DNA of 12,431 nucleotides from an uncultured Lachnospiraceae bacterium. GTDB lineage: Bacteria > Bacillota > Clostridia > Lachnospirales > Lachnospiraceae. Shown here piece after piece: positions 1 through 6,554 of this stretch. The stretch spans positions 1 through 12,431 of the forward strand of contig CAMHCL010000041.1 of NCBI GenBank assembly GCA_946183625.1, written 5' to 3'. The stretch's first letter is position 1. Each line of letters begins with the position of its first letter. The position numbers and the translations under genes were made by a program. Below the pieces are notes generated by a model. The model had not been told where the DNA came from. It searched no databases and saw nothing but the letters and a program-made list of their open reading frames with translations.

Positions 1-172
1 CAGTGACGGTTGAATCCTGGGTAAACTTATCAATGGAATTGATAGTATTGATAACAAGTGCTGATGTACCGGCACATACAACATCTCTGCCGCAGCATCC
101 ATACTCTGCATGACCTGATATCTTGAACCCAAAATATTTATTATTTCTGGAGTAGAAAATCGCCTTAATCAT
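1..172 (-). CDS. prp: Ribosomal-processing cysteine protease Prp, N-terminal part (cut by window edge)
   Basis: Reading from the ATG at 172 gives 57 residues that run off the left edge; full-length Prp proteins are about 105-110 residues. In Firmicutes, Prp removes the N-terminal extension of ribosomal protein L27, a step needed for ribosome assembly. The sequence shows the family pattern: GHAEYG with a likely catalytic His21, then DVVCAGTSALVINTINSI with a likely catalytic Cys33, matching the known His/Cys dyad spacing. An AAAGGA ribosome binding site lies 7 bases before the ATG. The gene starts 20 bases after the rplU stop, so it is almost surely co-transcribed with L21, and rpmA (the L27 substrate) is expected next, outside the window. 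This gene is too short and too near the edge to be found by ORF length alone; identification rests on the motifs and position. Confidence 0.93.
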   Translation of the reverse strand, partial: MIKAIFYSRNNKYFGFKISGHAEYGCCGRDVVCAGTSALVINTINSIDKFTQDSTVT

Positions 173-192
173 ATTATTATCCTTTAAAATAA

Positions 193-501
193 TTATGCAT
201 TAATAGCTTCAATCTTTACTTCTGTGAAAGGCTGTCTGTGACCGTTCTTCTTATGATAACCAGTCTTTGGCTTATACTTATAAACAGTAACCTTCTTAGC
301 CTTAGCAGTCTTAACAACTGTAGCCTCTACTGATGCACCCTTAACAGCATCACCTACGAGAACGTCCTTATCATTGTTAACAGCGATAACGTCATCGAAT
401 GTAACCTTTGCTCCATCCTCAGCGCCAAGCTTCTCAACCTTGATCACGTCTCCTTCAGCTACCTTGTACTGCTTTCCACCTGTTGCAATAACAGCGTACA
501 T
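193..501 (-). CDS. rplU: 50S ribosomal protein L21
   Basis: This encodes a 102-residue L21, the usual length, a 23S rRNA-binding protein of the large subunit. The family start MYAVIATGGKQYKVAEGD and the C-terminal basic part (KPKTGYHKKNGHRQPFTEVKI) are clear. The reading frame stays open upstream to an ATG at 546, but the start at 501 is chosen because it gives the canonical L21 N-terminus and follows a strong AGGAGG Shine-Dalgarno at 511-516, nine bases upstream. It has its own promoter (596-624) and a structured leader of about 88 bases, which fits autoregulation of ribosomal protein synthesis. It is followed after 20 bases by prp. Nothing is unusual in the protein itself. Confidence 0.98.
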   Translation of the reverse strand: MYAVIATGGKQYKVAEGDVIKVEKLGAEDGAKVTFDDVIAVNNDKDVLVGDAVKGASVEATVVKTAKAKKVTVYKYKPKTGYHKKNGHRQPFTEVKIEAINA

Positions 502-589
502 AAGCTTCTTCCTCCTATTAATTAAACTCGCCAACTTCGGTGGCATCCTATATAAATGGACGCACTTCTAACCTCGTTGTGCGGCACAC
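502..589 (-). ncRNA. Putative L21 leader (structured 5' UTR of rplU)
   Basis: The region between the predicted transcription start (about 589) and the rplU ATG can fold into several small hairpins on the transcribed strand. These are CGCAC (583-579) with GTGCG (565-561), GTCC (561-558) with GGAT (548-545), and GCCA (544-541) with TGGC (533-530). They are followed by an unpaired A-rich stretch and the Shine-Dalgarno. The first two stems share base 561, so they compete or meet there. Firmicutes rplU genes are known to carry a conserved L21 leader RNA thought to mediate feedback control. That this is the same family is inferred from position and local structure; I could not align it to the covariance model. 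Confidence 0.6.
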
Positions 590-595
590 CTAGCT

Positions 596-624
596 ATATT
601 ATCATTATCGTAAACTAATGTCAA
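596..624 (-). promoter_or_regulatory. Sigma-A type promoter for rplU
   Basis: On the minus strand a perfect TTGACA -35 box (624-619) is followed by a 17-base spacer and a TAATAT -10 box (601-596), so transcription should start near 589. This is the best promoter match I found in the window. It lies 12 bases past the GH3 stop codon, so the ribosomal protein genes can be expressed independently of the upstream envelope genes. A 5-bp inverted repeat (AATCA 623-627, TGATT 634-638) overlaps the -35 box, but it is too weak to call a terminator or operator. Confidence 0.85.
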
Positions 625-636
625 TCAGAAAAATGA

Positions 637-1959
637 TTATTTATTAAGCTTAACCTTCAGTATCCTTCTGACACTTTCATTTATTCTCTCTTCAGATATA
701 TCACCGGACTCAACTGCTGATTCTACACCTGCTACTGCTGACTTGAAATCAGATGGCATTAAGAGCAGGTCATCACCGGCTTTGACACATTTTACTGCGA
801 GCGCTCCACTGTCATAGAGACCTGAGACAGCTCCCATGTTTAGAGCATCTGTAACTACAAGACCGTCGTAACCAAGTTTTCCTCTGAGTTCGTCATTTAC
901 AATAGCACTGGATATACTGGCAGGTTCATTTGTAACACTGGTTACAGTAATGTGTCCTACCATGACCATATCAGCTCCGGCTGAGATTCCACTCTGAAAA
1001 GCCAGGAATTCTTCTTTTTCAAGCTGATCCATGGTTTTGCTTGTAGTTGCTGTTCCTGCATGAGAATCTGTTGCCGTATCTCCGTGTCCAGGAAAATGTT
1101 TTAAAGAACATTTGATGCCTGCTGAATGAAATCCCTGTACTGCTGATGGTATCAGCTGAGCAGTTTCATTGAAATCATCACTATATGCTCTCTGACCGAT
1201 AACTGTATTAGATGGATTAGACCAGGTATCTGCTACCGGTGCAAAATCAACATTAAAACCTAAATCCTTGAGATAGGATCCAATGGTTGCTGCATTTTGA
1301 AAAGCTGCATCGTTGCCTTGATCCTTGTATGTGAACATGTTATTCAGCTTAGTTACACCAAGCTTATCGGCACATCTGGCAACCTTTCCGCCTTCTTCGT
1401 CTACACAAAGGAATATAGGTATATTCTTTTTACTGCTGGCATATTCCTGAGTTGCTGTAAGCATCGATCTTGTCTGATCCTGAGATTCCAGATTCTGGCT
1501 GAAATAAACTATTCCACCTACTGGATAGCTGTCAAGTGCTGCCTTTGATGAATCACCAAATTCTGTAACAACACTGTAGCCTGTAAGTCCTTCAGGTGTT
1601 ACGATGAACATCTGGCATACCTTCTCATGAAGACTCATTCCAGCAATAATGCTGTCTATATCATCTCCACCGGAAGCTTCCTCATTATCAGTTTCTTCCT
1701 TGTCCTCTGGCTTTTCAGCTTCCTGCTGTTCTGGCTCTGCAGTCTCAGTAGCTTCTGTGTTCTCTTCCACGACATCCGAAGGAGCTTCTGTATTCTCATT
1801 CAAGGATGCTGTTGTAGTAAGATTCTGATTTTTCTCAGTCTCACTCTTACTTACCAGGTTTGAAACCATTGTAAGCGCAGCAAGGCCTACCAGAAAACCT
1901 ACAAGAAATATGATTATGCCTTTTAATACTTTAATGATACTATTCTCTCTGCTAGACAT
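637..1959 (-). CDS. Membrane-anchored glycoside hydrolase family 3 (NagZ-type beta-N-acetylhexosaminidase)
   Basis: This is a 440-residue protein with one N-terminal membrane segment (about residues 11-35, no lipobox). A Glu/Thr/Asn-rich linker follows (about 40-100), then a single GH3 barrel domain (about 102-440). Family motifs are VDEEGGKVAR (186-195), KHFPGHGD (287-294), the NagZ-type DSH at 298-300 with the likely acid/base His300, and VVTDALNM with the likely nucleophile Asp371. Single-domain GH3 enzymes with this Asp-x-His loop usually release GlcNAc from peptidoglycan fragments. The anchor places the enzyme outside the membrane, so a role in wall turnover is inferred; other beta-hexosaminide substrates are possible. 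The ATG at 1959 follows a TTGGAG site in the 11-base gap after the VWA/lectin gene, so the two are probably co-transcribed. I see no terminator after the stop codon; the rplU promoter follows at once. Confidence 0.93.
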   Translation of the reverse strand: MSSRENSIIKVLKGIIIFLVGFLVGLAALTMVSNLVSKSETEKNQNLTTTASLNENTEAPSDVVEENTEATETAEPEQQEAEKPEDKEETDNEEASGGDDIDSIIAGMSLHEKVCQMFIVTPEGLTGYSVVTEFGDSSKAALDSYPVGGIVYFSQNLESQDQTRSMLTATQEYASSKKNIPIFLCVDEEGGKVARCADKLGVTKLNNMFTYKDQGNDAAFQNAATIGSYLKDLGFNVDFAPVADTWSNPSNTVIGQRAYSDDFNETAQLIPSAVQGFHSAGIKCSLKHFPGHGDTATDSHAGTATTSKTMDQLEKEEFLAFQSGISAGADMVMVGHITVTSVTNEPASISSAIVNDELRGKLGYDGLVVTDALNMGAVSGLYDSGALAVKCVKAGDDLLLMPSDFKSAVAGVESAVESGDISEERINESVRRILKVKLNK

Positions 1960-1970
1960 TACTACTCCAA

Positions 1971-3905
1971 TTAATCTTCATATTCACATACATATCCTAA
2001 GTTTCCATCAAAATACTTAAGACCTGTACTCATAACATCTTCACGCTGGTCGTTCCAGCTCCATTCATCATCTATGCACCATAGCATGAGGTACATTTCC
2101 TCTACGCCATCTGCTCTGTCCTGTCTGGATGGTTCTCCCGGATACCAGGCTGTATAATCAAAATTCTCACCTGTAATCCAGTGACCGAAGGATGAATCTC
2201 CATAAACTGATGTATATCCACCCATCCATACATACTTGATTCCGGCACTCTCACATAGAGAGCTGACCTGATTCATCTCATCCTCAGAGGTTATGGTTAC
2301 AAGATGGCCGCCATTTTCAATACATTTGGCATTAGCTTCTGACCAGGAGATATTCTCCTTAATCACCTCGTATCTGGAGGAATGAGCCTTCTGCTCTCTT
2401 ACTTCAGTAGGTGTAAAGCTGTCTACTGTTGTTGCTGAATATGTATCATCCAGCATTACGCATGATACTTTTCTTTCCGAATATGCATCATATGAACCGT
2501 CTGATTCATACTCTATACAATACATATCCTTTTCTTTGCCATATATCTCATTCAAGACTTCTGACATGTCACTGATATCGCCTATAGTCCAGCATTTTCC
2601 ACCGGTCCTGTCGGCTATATCCTGATATATATTAATATATCCTGTAGATGTACCTATGATAAATATAGGAACGTTCTTGCTGTTAGCAAGATTTATAACC
2701 TCTTCTGAGGTATGGTAGCTCTCATTGTCATCACCATCTGTGAATGCGATAACGCATCTGGCACCTTCCTGAACGCTGGCATTTGTAACGCCTTCATAGA
2801 GGGCATCGTAAAATGCGGTTCCTCCGTCAGCTACCATGTTATTGATACCATTCTTAAGATGGCCTGAATCCTGTGTATAAGTACACATGTACATTACATA
2901 GGAATCAAATGATATAAGCTCGGCTTTGTCTCCCGAACCATAATCAAGAGCATCAACGAACTGAGACATTATGCTCTTCATCGTATCTATGTCACTTTCC
3001 ATACTTCCGGACTTATCAGCACATATATCAAAGCTGACACCCTGATTACCTTCAAGTCGTTCACACTTCTTGATGGTTCTCTCGATCTCCTGACCATTTG
3101 ATACAGTTTCGCGGATTGCAGCATTTGGACTGCTGAGGATAAGTGATGTTCCATTACTATCTTCAACGGTGTAGTACATTTTAACTGTAGGATAATCTGT
3201 AACATCGGCAGATACGAATCTCAGATACATAGGTGATCTATCTGACATATGGCTCATAAGACCATCAAATGATGTATCTGTAATATCATTTGAAGCTTCA
3301 GTTGTCTGATCCACTGTCTGATTAATCTCTATATTTTCTTCCGGTGCTGCAGAATTATTAACTACTGTAGTATCATTCTTCTTATGCTTGCCCAGATTTA
3401 TAGCACCTGTCTTAGTAAGTACCAGGAATATAACACCACCAAACAGAAGCACAATTGCAGTAACCACGAGAGCCACAATAAGACCCAGGTTGGACTTCTT
3501 CTGCTGTGGCGGCATTGATCCATATCCATATGGACCGCCCTGCTGATTCGGATAGCCCTGATTCATGCCACCCTGTGGATAGCCCTGGTTCATGCCACCT
3601 TGTGGGCGTCCCTGATTCATGCCGCCTGGCGGATAGCCTTGGTTCATGCCACCCTGCTGATTCGGATAACCCTGATTCATACCACCCTGCTGTGGTGGTA
3701 CCTGCTGGAATCCCTGGTCATTACTCCTTTGCTGTGGCGGTACCTGCTGGAATCCCTGATCATTACTCCTTTGCTGTGGCGGTACCTGCTCAAAAGCCGA
3801 ATCCACCTGTTCTGCTTCAGGAGGTGCTATCAGATTAGCTCCACAATATTTACAGAACTTGCTATTATCTGTGTTTTCTGCCCCACAAGAATTACATTTT
3901 CTCAT
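1971..3905 (-). CDS. Membrane protein with zinc ribbon, repeat-rich linker, VWA domain and C-type lectin domain
   Basis: The 644-residue protein has five parts. A zinc ribbon at the N-terminus holds Cys4, Cys7, Cys18 and Cys21. A Gln/Pro/Gly/Asn-rich repeat linker spans about 38-125. One membrane segment lies at about 140-164. A VWA domain spans about 285-460 with an intact metal site: Asp297, Ser299, Ser301 in DKSGS, Thr363 in GGTAFYD, and Asp390 in TDGDDN. A C-type lectin-like domain (about 510-644) carries GGHLVTITS, WMGG, ITGE, YPGEPS, WND at 617-619 and a final GYVCEYE. The zinc ribbon and linker are likely cytoplasmic, and the VWA and lectin parts outside. A role in adhesion or surface sensing is inference. 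The calcium motif usual in sugar-binding lectins (EPN) reads EPS here. The start at 3905 follows AAGGAG/GAAGGA sites and puts MRKC at the ribbon; an ATG at 3929 lacks a good site. It ends 11 bases before the GH3 gene. Confidence 0.9.
   Translation of the reverse strand: MRKCNSCGAENTDNSKFCKYCGANLIAPPEAEQVDSAFEQVPPQQRSNDQGFQQVPPQQRSNDQGFQQVPPQQGGMNQGYPNQQGGMNQGYPPGGMNQGRPQGGMNQGYPQGGMNQGYPNQQGGPYGYGSMPPQQKKSNLGLIVALVVTAIVLLFGGVIFLVLTKTGAINLGKHKKNDTTVVNNSAAPEENIEINQTVDQTTEASNDITDTSFDGLMSHMSDRSPMYLRFVSADVTDYPTVKMYYTVEDSNGTSLILSSPNAAIRETVSNGQEIERTIKKCERLEGNQGVSFDICADKSGSMESDIDTMKSIMSQFVDALDYGSGDKAELISFDSYVMYMCTYTQDSGHLKNGINNMVADGGTAFYDALYEGVTNASVQEGARCVIAFTDGDDNESYHTSEEVINLANSKNVPIFIIGTSTGYINIYQDIADRTGGKCWTIGDISDMSEVLNEIYGKEKDMYCIEYESDGSYDAYSERKVSCVMLDDTYSATTVDSFTPTEVREQKAHSSRYEVIKENISWSEANAKCIENGGHLVTITSEDEMNQVSSLCESAGIKYVWMGGYTSVYGDSSFGHWITGENFDYTAWYPGEPSRQDRADGVEEMYLMLWCIDDEWSWNDQREDVMSTGLKYFDGNLGYVCEYED
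3540..3686 (-). repeat. In-frame tandem repeats encoding GGMNQGYP units
   Basis: Five consecutive coding units of the form GGMNQGxP, some extended by NQQ, Q or P, lie inside the linker of the VWA/lectin gene. Units are 27 or 33 bases long and share most bases, so they arose by duplication. They encode a flexible, hydrophilic, probably cytoplasmic segment just before the membrane span. Unit number may vary between strains. Confidence 0.85.
3687..3794 (-). repeat. Near-identical 42-base repeats encoding FQQVPPQQRSNDQG units
   Basis: Two full 14-residue units (FEQVPPQQRSNDQG and FQQVPPQQRSNDQG) and a third partial one (FQQVPPQQ) lie in tandem directly before the GGMNQGYP block. Over the compared stretch the copies differ by about a single base, so the duplication is recent or kept uniform. 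Repeats are in frame, so gain or loss of a unit would keep the protein intact. Confidence 0.88.
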
Positions 3906-3961
3906 ATATATTCCTTCTCCTTTTCTCATTCAGAGCGAATAAAAATCATCCACTGAGAAAA

Positions 3962-3990
3962 ATTATAATTATTTAACTATATTTTTTAAC
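3962..3990 (-). promoter_or_regulatory. Possible weak promoter before the VWA/lectin gene
   Basis: On the minus strand a TATAAT box (3967-3962) lies at the end of the MATE gene, about 57 bases before the VWA/lectin start. The hexamer 17 bases upstream is GTTAAA, which matches the -35 consensus at only three positions. The gap between these two genes (63 bases) is the longest in this part of the cluster. AT-rich chance matches are common, so this is only a candidate. Confidence 0.25.
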
Positions 3991-5360
3991 CATACACCCT
4001 TCTTTATAAGTATATAACCTATAATACATTTTATTATATCAGCAGAATGTACTATTGCAAATACAAGCGATGCATAAAGGTCTGTAAATCTGACAAGTAT
4101 ATATGCCAGCGGAACACTGACAAATATCATAAATACGCTGTCAAAAAGGAATGTTATTACAGTTTTGCCTCCAGCTCTGATAGTAAAATACGACGTATGC
4201 AGATAACAATCCTTTGGCATGGCAATTGCCTGGACCATAATAAACTGTGTTGCTATCAGCTTCGAGATCTCACTTGTATTATATATCTGCGGAATAGGTC
4301 TAGCCATAAAAAACATGATGGAACCTATTACCACTGATGACAGGATTGAAAATGCGATTATCTTATTATCAGCATCCTTGGCATTTTCCATATCTCCTGC
4401 GCCCAGATACTGACCGATTATGATAGCAACCGCATCTCCCATTGCTATAAATACGATGCTGAACAGATTATTAACTGTAGATGCTATATTCTGACCAGCA
4501 ATTACATTTATTCCTCTGAGAGAATATGCCTGTGTAAGCATCGCAATACCTATCGCCCAGAGTCCTTCATTTACAAGGAGCGGTACTCCCGTTATAAGGA
4601 ATTTCCCTACAAGCTTTCCAGGTACGATAAGCGTTCTATACACACCCTTCAGGTATTCAAATTTTGACTGTCTTATGATCGTCCATACAACAACCACAAG
4701 CATCTCTATATATCTTGCGATCACAGTAGCCAGCGCCGCACCTGATACACCCATAGCCGGCAGTCCAAGCTTACCGAATATAAGAGCATAATCAAGCACC
4801 AGATTACTGAACACGGCAATTATCCCTGCAACCATCGGAATAACCGTTTCACCGCATTCACGAAGTGTACTGGCATAAAGCTGAGTAATGAGTATTGCCG
4901 GGATCATAAAAAGTACGATCCACATATAATCCATACCATAGGCCAGTGTCAATCTGGCATCACCACCAGTACTGTCTCCAAGCAGATATAGATGTATGAG
5001 ATTCTGTCCAAAGAGGACAAAAACAATTATTGTTATTGAACTTATTATAAACCCTAACCAGAGCTTATATCTGAAGGTATGTCTGATACCTTCATGATCA
5101 TTATTACCATAATACTGAGCAGTAAATATTCCAACTCCTGACAGACCGCCGAATATCAGCAGATAATATACAAATATCAGCTGGTTTACTATGGCTACAC
5201 CCGACATTTCTTCAAGCCCCATCTGGCCAACCATAACATTATCCAGCAGGCTGACAAGATTTGTCATTCCATTTTGAACGATTATAGGAAATGACACGCT
5301 GAACAGAAGCTTGTAGAATTTACTGTCTCCTATATATTTTCTTTTTAATTCTCTTAACAT
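3969..5360 (-). CDS. MATE family multidrug/metabolite efflux transporter
   Basis: The 463-residue polytopic membrane protein has the length and layout of MATE transporters: about twelve membrane segments in two related halves. The first half opens with FPIIVQNGMTNLVSLLDNV and VGQMG, and the second with a similar stretch around residues 255-330 (ITGVPLLVNEGLWAIGIAML, then ASTVNNLFSIVFIAMGDA and GQYLGAG). MATE proteins export organic cations, drugs or metabolites by Na+ or H+ antiport. The substrate here cannot be read from sequence. The ATG at 5360 has an AAGGGA site only two bases upstream, and the RNase E/G stop lies 13 bases before the start, so translational coupling is likely. The predicted positive-inside N-terminus (MLRELKRKY) supports the start. 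It is not closely tied by known pathway to its neighbours; it begins the envelope block that separates the RNase E/G gene from rplU. Confidence 0.93.
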   Translation of the reverse strand: MLRELKRKYIGDSKFYKLLFSVSFPIIVQNGMTNLVSLLDNVMVGQMGLEEMSGVAIVNQLIFVYYLLIFGGLSGVGIFTAQYYGNNDHEGIRHTFRYKLWLGFIISSITIIVFVLFGQNLIHLYLLGDSTGGDARLTLAYGMDYMWIVLFMIPAILITQLYASTLRECGETVIPMVAGIIAVFSNLVLDYALIFGKLGLPAMGVSGAALATVIARYIEMLVVVVWTIIRQSKFEYLKGVYRTLIVPGKLVGKFLITGVPLLVNEGLWAIGIAMLTQAYSLRGINVIAGQNIASTVNNLFSIVFIAMGDAVAIIIGQYLGAGDMENAKDADNKIIAFSILSSVVIGSIMFFMARPIPQIYNTSEISKLIATQFIMVQAIAMPKDCYLHTSYFTIRAGGKTVITFLFDSVFMIFVSVPLAYILVRFTDLYASLVFAIVHSADIIKCIIGYILIKKGVWLKNIVK

Positions 5361-5373
5361 TTTCCCTTACTAT

Positions 5374-6537
5374 CTAATTAAAATCATCAAGAGTAAGAGG
5401 TTTAGTTATCTTCTTTCTGGTAATTTCAACAAGTCCCAGAGGAGTCATATCAACATATAGAGCCTTCACTTCATCCTTCTTCAGTTCCGACTTCATATGT
5501 TCGGTAAGCCTTTTCACAGATTCCGGATCCTTCATGCTTATGAAATCAATTATTATGATCCCGGACATATTCCGGACTCTGAGAAGTCGCGCTATTTGGG
5601 ATGCAGCCTCCATATTGATCTTAAGATATGAGGCCTCGGCATTCTTTCCTTTGATTGCCTTACCCGAATTGACATCTATAACTGTCATAGCCTCGGTAGG
5701 CTCTACTATTAATGAACCTCCTGACTTTAGATAAACCGTTCTGGAGAACAGTTTCTTCAGATCAGTTTCGATATTATAAACCTTATCTAGTGCTACCATT
5801 TCATCATCATAGTAGCTTATATCTATCTCATCATCTGACAGCTCAGCCGTCAGATCATCGTATAAATCTCTTTTATCAGTGATGATCTTAATATTATTAT
5901 AAAAACCCTTAACTAGTCTGTTACGTATTATATCCATATATTCAAAGCCCGATTCCAAAACTACAGAGCAGGCTTTCATATATCTTGACCGCCTTACCAG
6001 ATCACAGAGCTTGTCGGTAAGACTGATAAACTCTTCCCGAAGCTTTTCAATATCAGCATCAGCGGCCGAGGTTCTGATTATAGCACCGAGATTAATGATC
6101 TCTTTTATATCACCATAATCATAATCCCTGATCATTTCACCAACCACAGTCTTAAGTCTGTCCTTTGTATCGTTGTCCGAGATACTATGAGACACACCAA
6201 TCGCGCCAGATCTGTTAATGATCAGGTACTTACCGGTAAACGAAATATCTCCGGTAACTTCACCCTTTTTAGTTTTCATCGCTTCTTTTGATACCTGAAC
6301 AAGTATCTCGTCGCCGGTAGCAAGCTTGGTTCTCGATACATTTGACGTAAAGAGATGCGTATTCTCATTATCCTTAAGTGAATAATAGAAATAATCCCCA
6401 AGCCCGACATCTATAAATGCGGCATTTATGGACGGAATGATGTTGATGACACGACCCACATAAACATTTCCGATCTTATCTGTTTTATCAATGTAAAATG
6501 TACTGCAGAGCTGCCCATCTTCATAAGAAGCATCCAT
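5374..6537 (-). CDS. Ribonuclease E/G family protein, short form without the zinc-link region
   Basis: The 387-residue protein belongs to the RNase E/G family of single-strand endoribonucleases that process rRNA and mRNA. It shows an S1-like RNA-binding part (about 20-105, IGNVYVGRVINIIP and AAFIDVGLGD). The catalytic metal-binding aspartates are Asp288 in TVIDVNSGKAIKG and Asp331 in IIIIDFISM; their 43-residue spacing equals that of Asp303 and Asp346 in E. coli RNase E. The protein ends soon after LGLVEITRKK, so the cysteine zinc-link and small domain that normally follow are absent. No remnant is visible after the TAG, since the MATE gene starts 13 bases later. The chosen ATG at 6537 has only a weak GAGAG site, and recognisable family sequence seems to continue upstream (see findings). 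It starts 17 bases after the UPF0210 stop. Activity is inferred from the intact aspartates; the usual rng symbol is withheld because of the truncation. Confidence 0.9.
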   Translation of the reverse strand: MDASYEDGQLCSTFYIDKTDKIGNVYVGRVINIIPSINAAFIDVGLGDYFYYSLKDNENTHLFTSNVSRTKLATGDEILVQVSKEAMKTKKGEVTGDISFTGKYLIINRSGAIGVSHSISDNDTKDRLKTVVGEMIRDYDYGDIKEIINLGAIIRTSAADADIEKLREEFISLTDKLCDLVRRSRYMKACSVVLESGFEYMDIIRNRLVKGFYNNIKIITDKRDLYDDLTAELSDDEIDISYYDDEMVALDKVYNIETDLKKLFSRTVYLKSGGSLIVEPTEAMTVIDVNSGKAIKGKNAEASYLKINMEAASQIARLLRVRNMSGIIIIDFISMKDPESVKRLTEHMKSELKKDEVKALYVDMTPLGLVEITRKKITKPLTLDDFN

Positions 6538-6554
6538 ATATATTACTCTCTCAA

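Noticed and set aside
623..638. AATCA/TGATT hairpin as a terminator for the GH3 gene
   Set aside because: The stem is only 5 bp of mostly A-T pairs, overlaps the rplU -35 box and is not followed by a T run, so it is unlikely to stop transcription.
2000..2380. C-type lectin domain as the target of a diversity-generating retroelement
   Set aside because: No reverse transcriptase, template repeat or duplicated 3' segment is visible in the window, and the domain resembles the classic lectin C-type pattern rather than the usual retroelement target form.
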